Source of the DNA: CAYGBW01 sp964348185
GTDB lineage: Bacteria > Desulfobacterota > BSN033 > WVXP01
Assembly: GCA_964348185.1 (NCBI GenBank)
Contig: CAYGBW010000127.1
Span: 1-13,890, forward strand
Reading direction: 5' to 3'
DNA: 13,890 bases
Below, in pieces: positions 1 to 7,183 of this stretch; the stretch's first letter is position 1; each line of letters starts with the position of its first letter. The position numbers and the translations under genes are program-made. The notes below the pieces were generated by a model. The model made no database searches, was not told the DNA's origin, and saw only the letters and a program-made list of their open reading frames with translations.

Positions 1-249
1 CATTCTTGCCCTGTGGAGTAACCCTCTTGATGACACTCAATAGGGCTAACCTTTGGAGTATTAAGGCCTACGCCCCAGTGCGAGGCACCACTCAACAGGG
101 TGAAGATTTTGACATTTGAAATTACTTCTTCGACACCTCAATGGGATTTGGGCAAAAAGCCGTCAAAAAGAAGCCAGAAGTCAGCAGACTCCACACTCCC
201 CCACCTTCTTCATGACCTATCCTTTCAGACTCATGAACCAGAAGAAAGG

Positions 250-555
250 TCAGTCGCCAAGCCAGCTCGTGATCAGATGGGCGAGTACCCGCGCTTCGTC
301 CTACGCCGTCGAAAGGGGTAGGTAATCGTCGCCCAGCACTCCAGCGCCTCCCTTGGCCCCCCACATGACGGTGGGGATATTCAATGCACATAAACATCCG
401 GCATCGAACGCACCTGGCCTGTACTCGACTCGAGGTTCCACACCTCTGATCTTTTTGTTCGACGCTTTGAGTCTCTGAACGATAGGCGAGCCAGCATCCA
501 CCATCGCAGGAAGCATATGCACCCCTCACTCAACGGGCACCTGAAAAGGTGACAT
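250..555 (-). pseudogene. C-terminal remnant of an M20-family metallopeptidase
   Basis: Read on the minus strand in one frame, this stretch gives a peptide with the features of the end of an M20/ArgE/DapE-like peptidase: an Asp-Ala pair after a Gly-Ala-Phe, then an LNIPTVMWGAKGG segment (the family's GIPTVxxGxG element), then a GDDYLPLS segment (the family's D/E-EYVPL element), and a final helix DEARVLAHLITSWLGD ending in TGA at 250-252. The frame is broken by TGA at 526-528 and TAG at 301-303. The upstream catalytic part is absent, because the aminotransferase stop codon lies only about 26 bp further upstream. It is therefore a truncated, decayed gene of about 100 residues. It sits in the same orientation as the catabolic genes before it and may once have been the last gene of that operon. 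The family call rests on motif order only. Confidence 0.6.
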
Positions 556-581
556 ACATCTCATTCAGTCGCAGTCTATGA

Positions 582-1937
582 TTACCACCCCTTAATCTTG
601 CTGAGTACCTGATCTGAAACTCTTCCTTCTTCCACATCATGGATAGCCTTTTCAACGATAGATAGTGCCTGGTTAACTTCACCTTCACTTATGACCAAAG
701 GAGGAGCGACCCTCAAAACAGAATCACTGAAGAAAACCATGATCAACCCGAGCTCCCAACAACGCCAGCATATTTTGGCTGTCTTATTTCTATCTCTTTT
801 TTTAGATTGCCTATCTTCTACGATGTCAACCCCGATGAGAAGGCCCTTGCCACGGATATCGCCGATGCATTCAAATCGGTCTTTCATGGCCTCAAAGCCT
901 TCCAGAATCATCTCACCTTTGGATTTGGCATTGTCCAGAAGGTCTTCTTCTTCTATGACCTTTATCGTCTCTAGTGCTGCTATACAAGAGACGGGATTGC
1001 CTGCGGTATTGAAAAAATGAGCAGGAGCTTCCCATGCCTCCATAATTTCTTTCCGGGCGATAAGGGCACTCAAAGGCAAACCTGACGCCATGGCCTTCCC
1101 CATCACTAATATATCGGGGGACAAGGAAAAATGGTTGGTCGCAAACCATCTCCCAGTCCGGCCAAACCCGGTTTGAACCTCATCAGCTATGATCAGAATA
1201 CCATGACCCTGGCAGATACGCTGAAGTCGGTCGTAGTATCCATCTGGCGGTATGATAACTCCTGCATCCGCCTGTATCGGCTCCAGGATTATCGCGGCAA
1301 CGTCCTCTGGGGGGATTATCGTCTGTAGGAGCTCTTCAAAATACTGCAAACATTTAAGATGGCATGATGTTGATGTCTGATCAAAGATGCACCGATAACA
1401 ATCAGGATAAGGAATAAAATGAACTTTTGTCAGTAAAGGAGCCATATGTCTCCTCATATTCAGGCTTATTCCGGATACACTAATGGCTCCTACCGTCGTA
1501 CCGTGATAGGATCTGAGAAAAGAAACGAATACATCCCTTTTGGTATAACTGCAAGCTACCTTAAGAGCTCCATCAACTGACGCTGATCCAGATAAACCGA
1601 AAGCAACACGCTTTTCATATGCACCTGGCGTAATTTCAACGAGCTTTTTCCCTAGTTTGGCATGAGGGACATGATACATGTACGCTGGTGTATAATGAAT
1701 GAATTTGTCTATTTGGTCCTTTATCGCCGCTACGATTCTGGGATGATTATGGCCCGTATTCATCACTGCTGCACTGGACAAAAAATCTATGAATTCGTTG
1801 CCTTCGATATCCTTGACCATACATCCTTTGGCCTCACCCACAACGAGAGGGTAATAGGGTATTCTCGTTGTATAAGACATATTCTCCCGGTCTAGATCGA
1901 TTATTCTTTTTGTCTTTTCAGTTAGTTTGTTCACCAT
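582..1937 (-). CDS. Class III PLP-dependent aminotransferase
   Basis: A 451-residue pyridoxal-phosphate enzyme of the 4-aminobutyrate / beta-alanine / acetylornithine aminotransferase group, expected to be cytoplasmic and to move an amino group from an omega- or alpha-amino acid to a keto acid. Visible signatures, numbered from the chosen start: HNHP near 63-66, the SGSAS phosphate-binding turn near 116-120, the YHG segment near 144, ADEVQTGFGRTG with the ring-nitrogen Asp at 252, and MGKAMASGLP with the Schiff-base Lys at 281. A Cys-rich insert (CYRC...CHLKC, about 180-196) is seen in some GabT-like relatives. The frame opens 28 codons earlier (2021), but ATG 1937 is preferred: it has GGAG just upstream and the preceding residues look unlike the family. 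It lies 126 bp behind the amidohydrolase gene on the same strand. The substrate cannot be read from the sequence; beta-alanine or a similar amino acid released by the neighbour is an inference. Confidence 0.9.
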   Translation of the reverse strand: MVNKLTEKTKRIIDLDRENMSYTTRIPYYPLVVGEAKGCMVKDIEGNEFIDFLSSAAVMNTGHNHPRIVAAIKDQIDKFIHYTPAYMYHVPHAKLGKKLVEITPGAYEKRVAFGLSGSASVDGALKVACSYTKRDVFVSFLRSYHGTTVGAISVSGISLNMRRHMAPLLTKVHFIPYPDCYRCIFDQTSTSCHLKCLQYFEELLQTIIPPEDVAAIILEPIQADAGVIIPPDGYYDRLQRICQGHGILIIADEVQTGFGRTGRWFATNHFSLSPDILVMGKAMASGLPLSALIARKEIMEAWEAPAHFFNTAGNPVSCIAALETIKVIEEEDLLDNAKSKGEMILEGFEAMKDRFECIGDIRGKGLLIGVDIVEDRQSKKRDRNKTAKICWRCWELGLIMVFFSDSVLRVAPPLVISEGEVNQALSIVEKAIHDVEEGRVSDQVLSKIKGW

Positions 1938-2063
1938 ATCACTCCATTGCGCCACAGTCGAAGCATTCGAACCCGTACCCCCGACAGGAGACGTCACACA
2001 AGCCCTCTGTAGGAGCGCCACCCTGCACCGTCCCTTCCATCGCCTCTCCAGGGCATTGGACTC

Positions 2064-3299
2064 CTAGAGTGTTTTCGACTGGTGCACCATCGTCTCCAGC
2101 AGGACTTCTGTCCCTTTGGCAACGGCCTCCCAACTGGTCTCTTCCTCAGGACAATGACTTAAGCCATTTTTTGTTGGCAAAAAGATCATAATGGTGGGCG
2201 CTATCCTGGCTATTTTTAGGGAATCGTGTCCCGCCCCACTGATGATTTTCGTGTAGCCAATCCCCTTCCCCTCACATATCTCCATGAGTAGCTGAACCAG
2301 CTTTTGAGGAAATAAGACCGGGTCAAGATCGAAGAGGTTTTCAATCTGGTAGTCGAGATCTCTCCTGTGGCACAGGATTTTGATTTCCTTTTCGATCTGT
2401 TCAAAAAACCGATCCCTTCTCCGCTTATCGATATCCCGAATATCGAGTGTAAAGACTGCCTTTCCGGGAATCGTATTCACCATCCCCGGCCTGACCTCTA
2501 CCTTTCCAACCGTCGCCATCAGGGGGTCGGCGCCTTCACTGGCTAGAGCTTCTATTCTCTGAATGATCGCAGCCGCAGCGGTCAGCGCATCCCTTCTCAT
2601 TCTCATTGGGGTCGCTCCAGCATGATCGGCAGCCCCCATGATTTCGACTTTTTTCCACAGAAGACCAGAGATTCCCTCTACAATCCCCACGTCAACCCCT
2701 TTTTCTTCCAGAACCTTGCCCTGCTCAATATGCATCTCCAAACAGATCTTGAAATAGTCATCCCCCAATGCAGCATCGCCCACCCTTTCCGGATCAAGGC
2801 CAGCTCCTTCCATCGCCTCAGCCCGAGAAATACCCTCCTTGTCAGTCAGCTGCAGAAACTCCGTCACATCTTCTCCACTCATGGCCGAGCTTCCGAATAC
2901 CCCCGTTCCAAATCGGGCACCCTCCTCATCATTAAACACGATGACCTCTATGGGATGAAAATTCCTAAAATCGTCTTCTGCCATAGCTTGTAGACACTCG
3001 ATCCCCGCCACGACGCCAAGTGCACCATCAAAGGCCCCGCCATTAACAACCGTGTCAAGATGAGAGCCTGTACCAACGACCGCTGCTTCGGCAGAGGAGC
3101 CGTCTCTCCGTCCGATGATATTACCCGCTCCATCGATCCGCACGCTCAACCCAGCTTCTCTCATGAATTCTGTTACCAGACTTCTTGCCTCAAGGTCCTC
3201 AGGTGAATACGCGAGACGGGTCCATCCCCCTTCCGGGTCTCGGCCAATCTCCGCGATGTTGTTAAATCGGTTTTTCATTCTCGCCAGGTTTATATCCAT
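2064..3299 (-). CDS. M20-family amidohydrolase, N-carbamoyl-L-amino acid hydrolase / allantoate amidohydrolase type
   Basis: A 411-residue metal-dependent hydrolase of the AllC/HyuC (hydantoinase-carbamoylase) group. These dimeric cytoplasmic enzymes split N-carbamoyl amino acids, ureidopropionate or allantoate, releasing ammonia and CO2. The binuclear metal-site ligands are all visible: GSHLDTV (His80, Asp82), GAFDGALG (Asp91), FNDEEGARF (Glu125/126), EMHIEQG (His190) and SHCPEEE (His382). The dimerisation-lid motif GAADHAGATPM (His226) and SGAGHDS (His358) are also present. Length is normal and no residue seems missing. ATG 3299 has only a weak upstream purine stretch; an internal ATG at 3278 is possible but has no better site. 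It sits between the isomerase-like gene (139 bp upstream) and the aminotransferase (126 bp downstream), fitting a pathway that first removes a carbamoyl or amide group and then the amino group. The exact substrate is undecided. Confidence 0.9.
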   Translation of the reverse strand: MDINLARMKNRFNNIAEIGRDPEGGWTRLAYSPEDLEARSLVTEFMREAGLSVRIDGAGNIIGRRDGSSAEAAVVGTGSHLDTVVNGGAFDGALGVVAGIECLQAMAEDDFRNFHPIEVIVFNDEEGARFGTGVFGSSAMSGEDVTEFLQLTDKEGISRAEAMEGAGLDPERVGDAALGDDYFKICLEMHIEQGKVLEEKGVDVGIVEGISGLLWKKVEIMGAADHAGATPMRMRRDALTAAAAIIQRIEALASEGADPLMATVGKVEVRPGMVNTIPGKAVFTLDIRDIDKRRRDRFFEQIEKEIKILCHRRDLDYQIENLFDLDPVLFPQKLVQLLMEICEGKGIGYTKIISGAGHDSLKIARIAPTIMIFLPTKNGLSHCPEEETSWEAVAKGTEVLLETMVHQSKTL

Positions 3300-3438
3300 C
3301 CGTTACATCACCCTACCTTATTGGGTCGATCCAGTAGATTATGAAAACCTCCATGAGCCAAGACCTCCAGGTCAACGCTTTTCAAAAAATGACCCCCATC
3401 CCTCCAGGGATACCCTTCCCCTGAGAGAATACGACTCC

Positions 3439-4140
3439 CTACACTCCGAACCGTCTTCCTCGTTTGGGTGAATGAGGGGCCAGATCCAAGGCGGCCGAAA
3501 CAGTCCACAGAATAGCTCGATTTGTGCTCACGACCGGCTTCTTCAAATCCCTTTGCAGGTAATCACAGGCCCTTAAGGTCTCGATATCGGTACTCAAGAT
3601 AAAGATGACGTCTTCCCCTGAGTTCGCATGATCAACAACAAATCTGTAAAGCCTTTCGGGGACTATCTCTCCGACCTCGTTGAGATCACGAATCTCCAAA
3701 GAGACATTCTTCACTATCTCTATACCTTCTCCCTGAAAATACGTGCGAATCGGCTCCTTGACTTCAGGGGGATAGGGTGAAAAAAAGGCGACCTTGGTCC
3801 TCCCCAGCCCGGCCAAGGCCTTCTTGCAGGCCTCGCCTGCTGTGAATGCTTCAGTCCGGCACCTATCACGAAACTCCCGATCCCATGATTCACCTTTTAT
3901 CAAGCTGGTAGAGAGGCAACAATAGACAATGAGATCCACATTACAGCCATTGAATTCCTCCAAACAGTGATCACAATTCTCCGCCATCTTATGCACATTC
4001 TCCACCGTAAACTGCCCTGAAATCTCCATCCTCGCAGCATGAAAAGAGACGCCTTCAATTCTCTCTGCATAAAACTCAGGCTCAATAACCGTATTATTCG
4101 TGGGAACGACGAGTCCCACCCGACCTCTCCAACCCAACAT
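3439..4140 (-). CDS. Maleate isomerase / arylmalonate decarboxylase family protein (Asp/Glu racemase fold)
   Basis: A 233-residue protein of the Asp/Glu/hydantoin racemase superfamily, closest in motif order to maleate cis-trans isomerase and arylmalonate decarboxylase. The opening RGRVGLVVPTNNTVIEPEF is the family signature, with the substrate-binding Asn residues at 15-16. The first catalytic cysteine region reads LIVYCCLSTSLIKG (Cys75 the likely nucleophile). At the position of the second catalytic cysteine the sequence reads FILSTDIETL, putting Ser183 where isomerases have Cys. KPVVSTN (about 201-207) matches the family's conserved C-terminal strand. Start ATG 4140 is chosen over an upstream in-frame codon at 4179 because GGAGGT lies 7 nt before it and family members begin here. 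It is probably the first gene of the catabolic transcript. The reaction is uncertain: isomerase, racemase or decarboxylase activity are all possible for this fold. Confidence 0.82.
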   Translation of the reverse strand: MLGWRGRVGLVVPTNNTVIEPEFYAERIEGVSFHAARMEISGQFTVENVHKMAENCDHCLEEFNGCNVDLIVYCCLSTSLIKGESWDREFRDRCRTEAFTAGEACKKALAGLGRTKVAFFSPYPPEVKEPIRTYFQGEGIEIVKNVSLEIRDLNEVGEIVPERLYRFVVDHANSGEDVIFILSTDIETLRACDYLQRDLKKPVVSTNRAILWTVSAALDLAPHSPKRGRRFGV

Positions 4141-4147
4141 GGTTTTG

Positions 4148-4153
4148 ACCTCC
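4148..4153 (-). promoter_or_regulatory. Strong ribosome binding site deciding the isomerase-family start
   Basis: On the minus strand the bases read GGAGGT, followed by 7 nt and then ATG at 4140. This is a near-perfect Shine-Dalgarno match and favours the shorter reading frame over the one opening at 4179. Confidence 0.75.
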
Positions 4154-4208
4154 AAGGATGAGTGCCCCCCCAAATCCATTCATATGAATCATTTACGCAA
4201 AACGATCT

Positions 4209-4284
4209 AGTGAAGCTCACCGTGCTCCCGCGCGGGGCAGGTTTCATTTTTTTCGGGAGAGCGCAACTCGCCGAAGTGAGCACC
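4209..4284 (-). repeat. 76-bp structured dispersed repeat, copy A (leader of the isomerase-family gene)
   Basis: This 76-bp stretch aligns without gaps to 11535-11610 with 61 of 76 identical bases. Read on the minus strand it contains CTCCCG and CGGGAG (6 bp) around an A-rich loop, extendable through mismatches. The outer bases GCTCAC (4214-4219) and GTGAGC (4276-4281) are also complementary. It ends 68 bp before the start codon at 4140 and lies inside the transcript predicted from the promoter at 4342-4369. It could be a cis-acting leader element or simply a copy of a small palindromic repeat family. Confidence 0.7.
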
Positions 4285-4341
4285 CTCCAGCCTCTCACCG
4301 ATTCCTGGCCAGGATTGTATCGAGACGAAAAAATTCGATGA

Positions 4342-4369
4342 ATTATACCCGGGTCCTTCGATCCGTCAA
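4342..4369 (-). promoter_or_regulatory. Sigma70-type promoter for the catabolic genes
   Basis: The minus strand shows TTGACG (4364-4369), a 16-bp spacer and a perfect TATAAT (4342-4347). Transcription would start near 4335, giving about 195 nt of leader before the isomerase-family ATG at 4140; this leader carries repeat copy A. It begins downstream of the glycosylase stop codon (4418), so the catabolic genes can be transcribed separately from the glycosylase gene. Confidence 0.7.
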
Positions 4370-4417
4370 GGGCAATGCCCTCAGAGATAGGTCTCGAATG
4401 GCTATAAAGGTATAGGG

Positions 4418-5146
4418 TCAGAATAGGTGCTGACATTCTGGGCAGAAAAAGGTCATTCGTTTCCGTTCACCCATCTTCTTCCTCTGGATACGAGATTTGC
4501 ACCCAGAGCATATCCTTTTCTGGTAAATCTTCAGGATGGGTTTGAGGGGTCTGTCCGTTCTTTTGACTTCGTAAAAGGCATTGGAGAAGCGTATCGTCTG
4601 CTCCAAGAGGTCCTTCATTTTCTCGCTGGGGATGTTTTTGGATAGGCTGGCCGGGTGGATCGTTGCTTCAAATAGGGCCTCGTTCTTGATGATGTTCCCC
4701 ACGCCCGCGAATATGGCTTGATCCAGTAACAAATCGGCGATGATCCCTCCGTGCCCCTGGGCTGCCTCCATAGCCCTTTCTCTGGCAAAATCAGGATTAA
4801 GGATGTCTGATTTCGCATCGAGTCCTTCAAGCTGGTCTTTTGAGAAGATCTTTACCGAGCAGTTGTAGAAGTTGAGCTCGTGGCCATTCAACGAGAGGGA
4901 GAGTCTGGGGTCCATGCCCTCTCTCCGCTCATCCACCCGGTAGCTTCCGAACATGAGGAAATGAATAACGGCCGCCAGAGAATCTGCTTCGATGACGAGC
5001 CTTTTCCCCACCGTGTAGATACGGTTTAACCTTTCCCCTTTGAGTCCTTCTTTTCCTGCCTTCGTATTGCCCCACACGTCGGCTATGCTTTGATTTTCGA
5101 GAAAGGAGAGCCCTTCAGCAAGGGCTTTTAGGGGGGGTCCTTCCAT
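4418..5146 (-). CDS. Fpg/Nei-family DNA glycosylase (AP lyase type)
   Basis: A 242-residue base-excision repair protein of the formamidopyrimidine-DNA glycosylase / endonuclease VIII family, which removes oxidised bases and nicks the abasic site. Visible parts: VGKRL with the conserved phosphate-binding Lys48; the helix-two-turn-helix LLLDQAIFAGVGNIIKNEAL (139-158) followed by IHP; and a C-terminal zinc finger with Cys213, Cys216, Cys235 and Cys238 including TFFCPECQ. The start is taken at ATG 5146, with GAGG about 6 nt upstream and a family-like MEGPP opening, rather than at 5176, which would add ten atypical residues. The processed N-terminal Pro used as nucleophile by classical members is not at position 2 here; the order is Met-Glu-Gly-Pro-Pro. 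Its neighbours are unrelated catabolic genes, so it is probably an independent unit. Confidence 0.88.
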   Translation of the reverse strand: MEGPPLKALAEGLSFLENQSIADVWGNTKAGKEGLKGERLNRIYTVGKRLVIEADSLAAVIHFLMFGSYRVDERREGMDPRLSLSLNGHELNFYNCSVKIFSKDQLEGLDAKSDILNPDFARERAMEAAQGHGGIIADLLLDQAIFAGVGNIIKNEALFEATIHPASLSKNIPSEKMKDLLEQTIRFSNAFYEVKRTDRPLKPILKIYQKRICSGCKSRIQRKKMGERKRMTFFCPECQHLF

Positions 5147-5176
5147 AGCATTCCTCAATGGCGAAGATTTTGCCAT

Positions 5177-5823
5177 CTTGATCGGTCGACTTTAGAGACT
5201 TTTCGTCCAATGATTCCACCTGCATAGGATCATAAAGAAGGGGTCAAACCTACGTTTGAAATGTGCGACAAAGTCCTGACGATAAAACGTAGACTCAACC
5301 CCGCCGGTGAACTAATAAAAACTCCCTTTTGCCTATAATATAAGAATAAAGGGGCTTCTGGGTCAAGGGGGTGAATGCCACAACCCATGGCGGCTGAATG
5401 ATAAGCTCTCGTTGGTAGGAATCCTGGAACGGTTAATGGATAGGCGCTGAGTTTTGGAGGACCTAGGTAGGTTTTGAAGGTTAGTGACAAGCACCTCCGC
5501 TCTTTAGGCGATGCCAGTCGTGTCGCACCCGGCCTGTCAGAGGATCGGGAGACGACGCATCAGGGTGCTGAAAAGCCTTTCATGCGGGTGCGAAGGGGAA
5601 TTGAAGTGGTTTGACATCAGGCTTGAAGCAGATAACCATCTTTTTGCGGTGATTAACACCCCTCAAAAACAGCCAAAGGAACTCCCCCCTTTTTTGCCTC
5701 GCAGGCTCTCCCGCCCTCATGCTCCGCGTCATCACACACTGAAATACGTTGGCCACGTCCAATCTGACGGTTGTTGGCATTGTGACATAATTAAACTTCT
5801 CGAAAAAGAAGGTCATTATAACC
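5177..5823. other. Gene-free stretch
   Basis: About 650 bp without a convincing gene. Short open frames on both strands (for example 5230-5490 minus and 5511-5882 plus) show no family motif and no good ribosome binding site. A TATAAT string at 5334-5339 on the plus strand lacks a matching -35 box. The stretch probably holds decayed sequence linked to the neighbouring transposase scrap. Confidence 0.5.
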
Positions 5824-6042
5824 TTGAATTCCTACCAGCATCCCCAATTTCATGTGGTGCTGGTCACCGGCAAAGCGGTTAAAAACAACCGCGAACTTCT
5901 CGACGGTCGTTGGGACAAAAATGACACCAAGGATGCCCCCAACGTTGCCGATTTAGTTTCCCGGGGCAAATGTCTTTATTATGACTATCCGTCAGACAAT
6001 AAATTGCGCAGATATCCTTACCAGAGAGAACCCTTAACTTAG
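5824..6042 (+). pseudogene. IS110-family transposase fragment
   Basis: A 72-codon open stretch that matches an internal part of the DEDD catalytic domain of IS110-type transposases: HVVLVTGKAVKNNRELLDG, then RWDKNDTKDAPNVADLVS with the Lys-Asn-Asp-x-Lys-Asp-Ala catalytic segment, then GKCLYYDYP. Intact members are about 350-450 residues, so the N-terminal RNase H-like start and the whole C-terminal half with the Ser motif are missing. The similarity fades after DYPS and the frame ends at TAG 6040-6042. No start codon, ribosome site or element ends can be assigned. The end overlaps the end of the convergent hicB gene by four bases. It is a dead remnant of a past insertion. Confidence 0.7.
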
Positions 6043-6260
6043 CCAACTGTCACCTCGAGCTGTGTTACGTATACTTCTTCATGAAGTCGTGCCTTGATTT
6101 CTTCCGACGAGGCGCATTCGAAAAAAAGCTCCAGTGCCTCACGCAGGTTCTCCCGCGCTTGTTCAACGCTGTTTCCCTGACTCGCTATATCCAGCTCTGG
6201 GCACAAGGCAACGTAGCCGTCGCCCTCACGTTCAATAATCGCTGTCAATTGACGGTTCAT
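6039..6260 (-). CDS. hicB: HicB-family antitoxin, apparently without HicA
   Basis: A 73-residue protein with the partial RNase H-like fold of HicB antitoxins: an N-terminal strand LTAIIEREGDGYVALCPELD, a turn IASQGNS, and the helix VEQARENLREALELFFE. The tail EEVYVTQLEVTVG is typical of the short HicB subgroup that has no DNA-binding domain. HicB normally neutralises the HicA mRNA interferase encoded beside it; in this subgroup hicA usually follows hicB. Here the downstream side (left of 6039) is occupied by an IS110 scrap, and neither side yields a HicA-like sequence. ATG 6260 has GAAGG about 6 nt upstream. It is intact as an open frame, but probably an orphan left after loss of the toxin. 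Confidence 0.85.
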   Translation of the reverse strand: MNRQLTAIIEREGDGYVALCPELDIASQGNSVEQARENLREALELFFECASSEEIKARLHEEVYVTQLEVTVG

Positions 6261-6589
6261 GGAAACCTTCGAGAGTAATATAGGGTGTATTGTTTTAGGC
6301 CTGTATTCGTCGCTTAGCCATAGTTCAAATTCTTGGTCGTTAATTCAGTAATCATTCAGTAGTAGCAAAGAACTCGATGAGGAAATATCCGCATGGAGTG
6401 ACAGAACGAGATGAGAAGATTACGCCGTGATCGTGCGACGTCCTGATTTAGCCGCTTTTAGATCTGATCTTTCGTTGGGCCTCTAGAAAAAAAGTATATC
6501 CAAGGAGCATTATACGGTCAAGCGCAGTTTGTTGGTCGAAGTCCATAATCTGAGACTGTTCAATAATTCAGGTTTATAGTCCAATTTAA

Positions 6590-6776
6590 GGGACGTTGTT
6601 TCTGAATGAACATAACTCCACTGGTCTAACCGGTCCACTAAAACCTTGGAGTGCTCGGTTCACCACGCCATAACATGGTGCGACTTTCCGGACACACGAG
6701 GTCTCAACTCCGTAAACAAGACTGATCCTTAAGCCGCTACACCTTCCTTATCAAGTCAATTCAGAAACAACGTCCC
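6590..6776. repeat. 187-bp element bounded by 18-bp perfect inverted repeats
   Basis: The left arm GGGACGTTGTTTCTGAAT (6590-6607) is matched base for base by its reverse complement at 6759-6776, with 151 bp between. The inside has no open frame or recognisable motif. The layout is that of a small non-autonomous element or a decayed insertion. No clear target-site duplication flanks the arms. A resemblance of the arms to sequences around REP-associated tyrosine transposases is from memory and unverified. Confidence 0.6.
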
Positions 6777-6946
6777 CTACCTTTTTTTCTGAAAAACGCC
6801 CCCTCCCCTCTCTGTACAGAGTTTTTGACCCGTTCTAAGACTCGGTCGTTCGATCTTCCGAACTCGGCCTGGCGGTCTCAGACAGCTGAATCTCGCCCCT
6901 TCGGGGACACTCCCTTCGCCAAGACGGGTAGCCCCAAAAACTCCGT

Positions 6947-6970
6947 AATGTCCGCTCCAGGGACATTTTT
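6947..6970 (+). terminator. Possible intrinsic terminator
   Basis: AATGTCC and GGACATT form a 7-bp stem around a 7-nt loop, followed directly by T residues (five in a row at 6966-6970). The stem is short and not GC-rich, and no plus-strand gene ends here, so it may be a repeat hairpin rather than a working terminator. Confidence 0.3.
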
Positions 6971-7183
6971 CAGTGACGACTAAGTAATATCAACGGATGA
7001 GTACTAGGTACATTCTACTCGATTCCCCTTCACCCCATCCCGCTCCCCGTCGGGAGAGGGGGGGCGAGAGGGGCAGAAACATGCGCGAGTTAAATGCACT
7101 CCCATTAGTTCCCGCTGAATATGGGTGGCGTCTTCATGATCTCTGCCAGTTGCCGAGATTCGTCATTCTCTCACCGTAGCCTA

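Larger units (their letters stand above)
6261..7183. other. Gene-free, repeat-bearing intergenic stretch
   Basis: About 920 bp with no credible gene. It contains the 187-bp inverted-repeat element (6590-6776), a CCCC-TTC-GGGG mini-hairpin near 6897-6907, a 7-bp hairpin followed by T residues at 6947-6970, and a C-rich then G-rich run (about 7025-7075) with a CTCCC/GGGAG pairing. The open frame at 6997-7179 runs through this low-complexity run and is not believed. Confidence 0.55.

Noticed and set aside
122..529. 135-codon minus-strand frame overlapping the M20 remnant
   Set aside because: The overlapping frame with two stops carries the M20 motifs; this one has none.
3900..4436. 178-codon minus-strand frame overlapping the isomerase-like gene
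   Set aside because: Runs out of frame through both the promoter and the coding region of the isomerase-like gene.
5400..5620. Possible end of a group II intron or structured RNA
   Set aside because: A GTGCG-like string and some pairing were seen, but no domain V-type hairpin and no reverse transcriptase fragment.
6261..6480. hicA gene upstream of hicB
   Set aside because: Minus-strand reading of this stretch gives no HicA-like GSH...H or hydrophobic pattern and is broken by stops.
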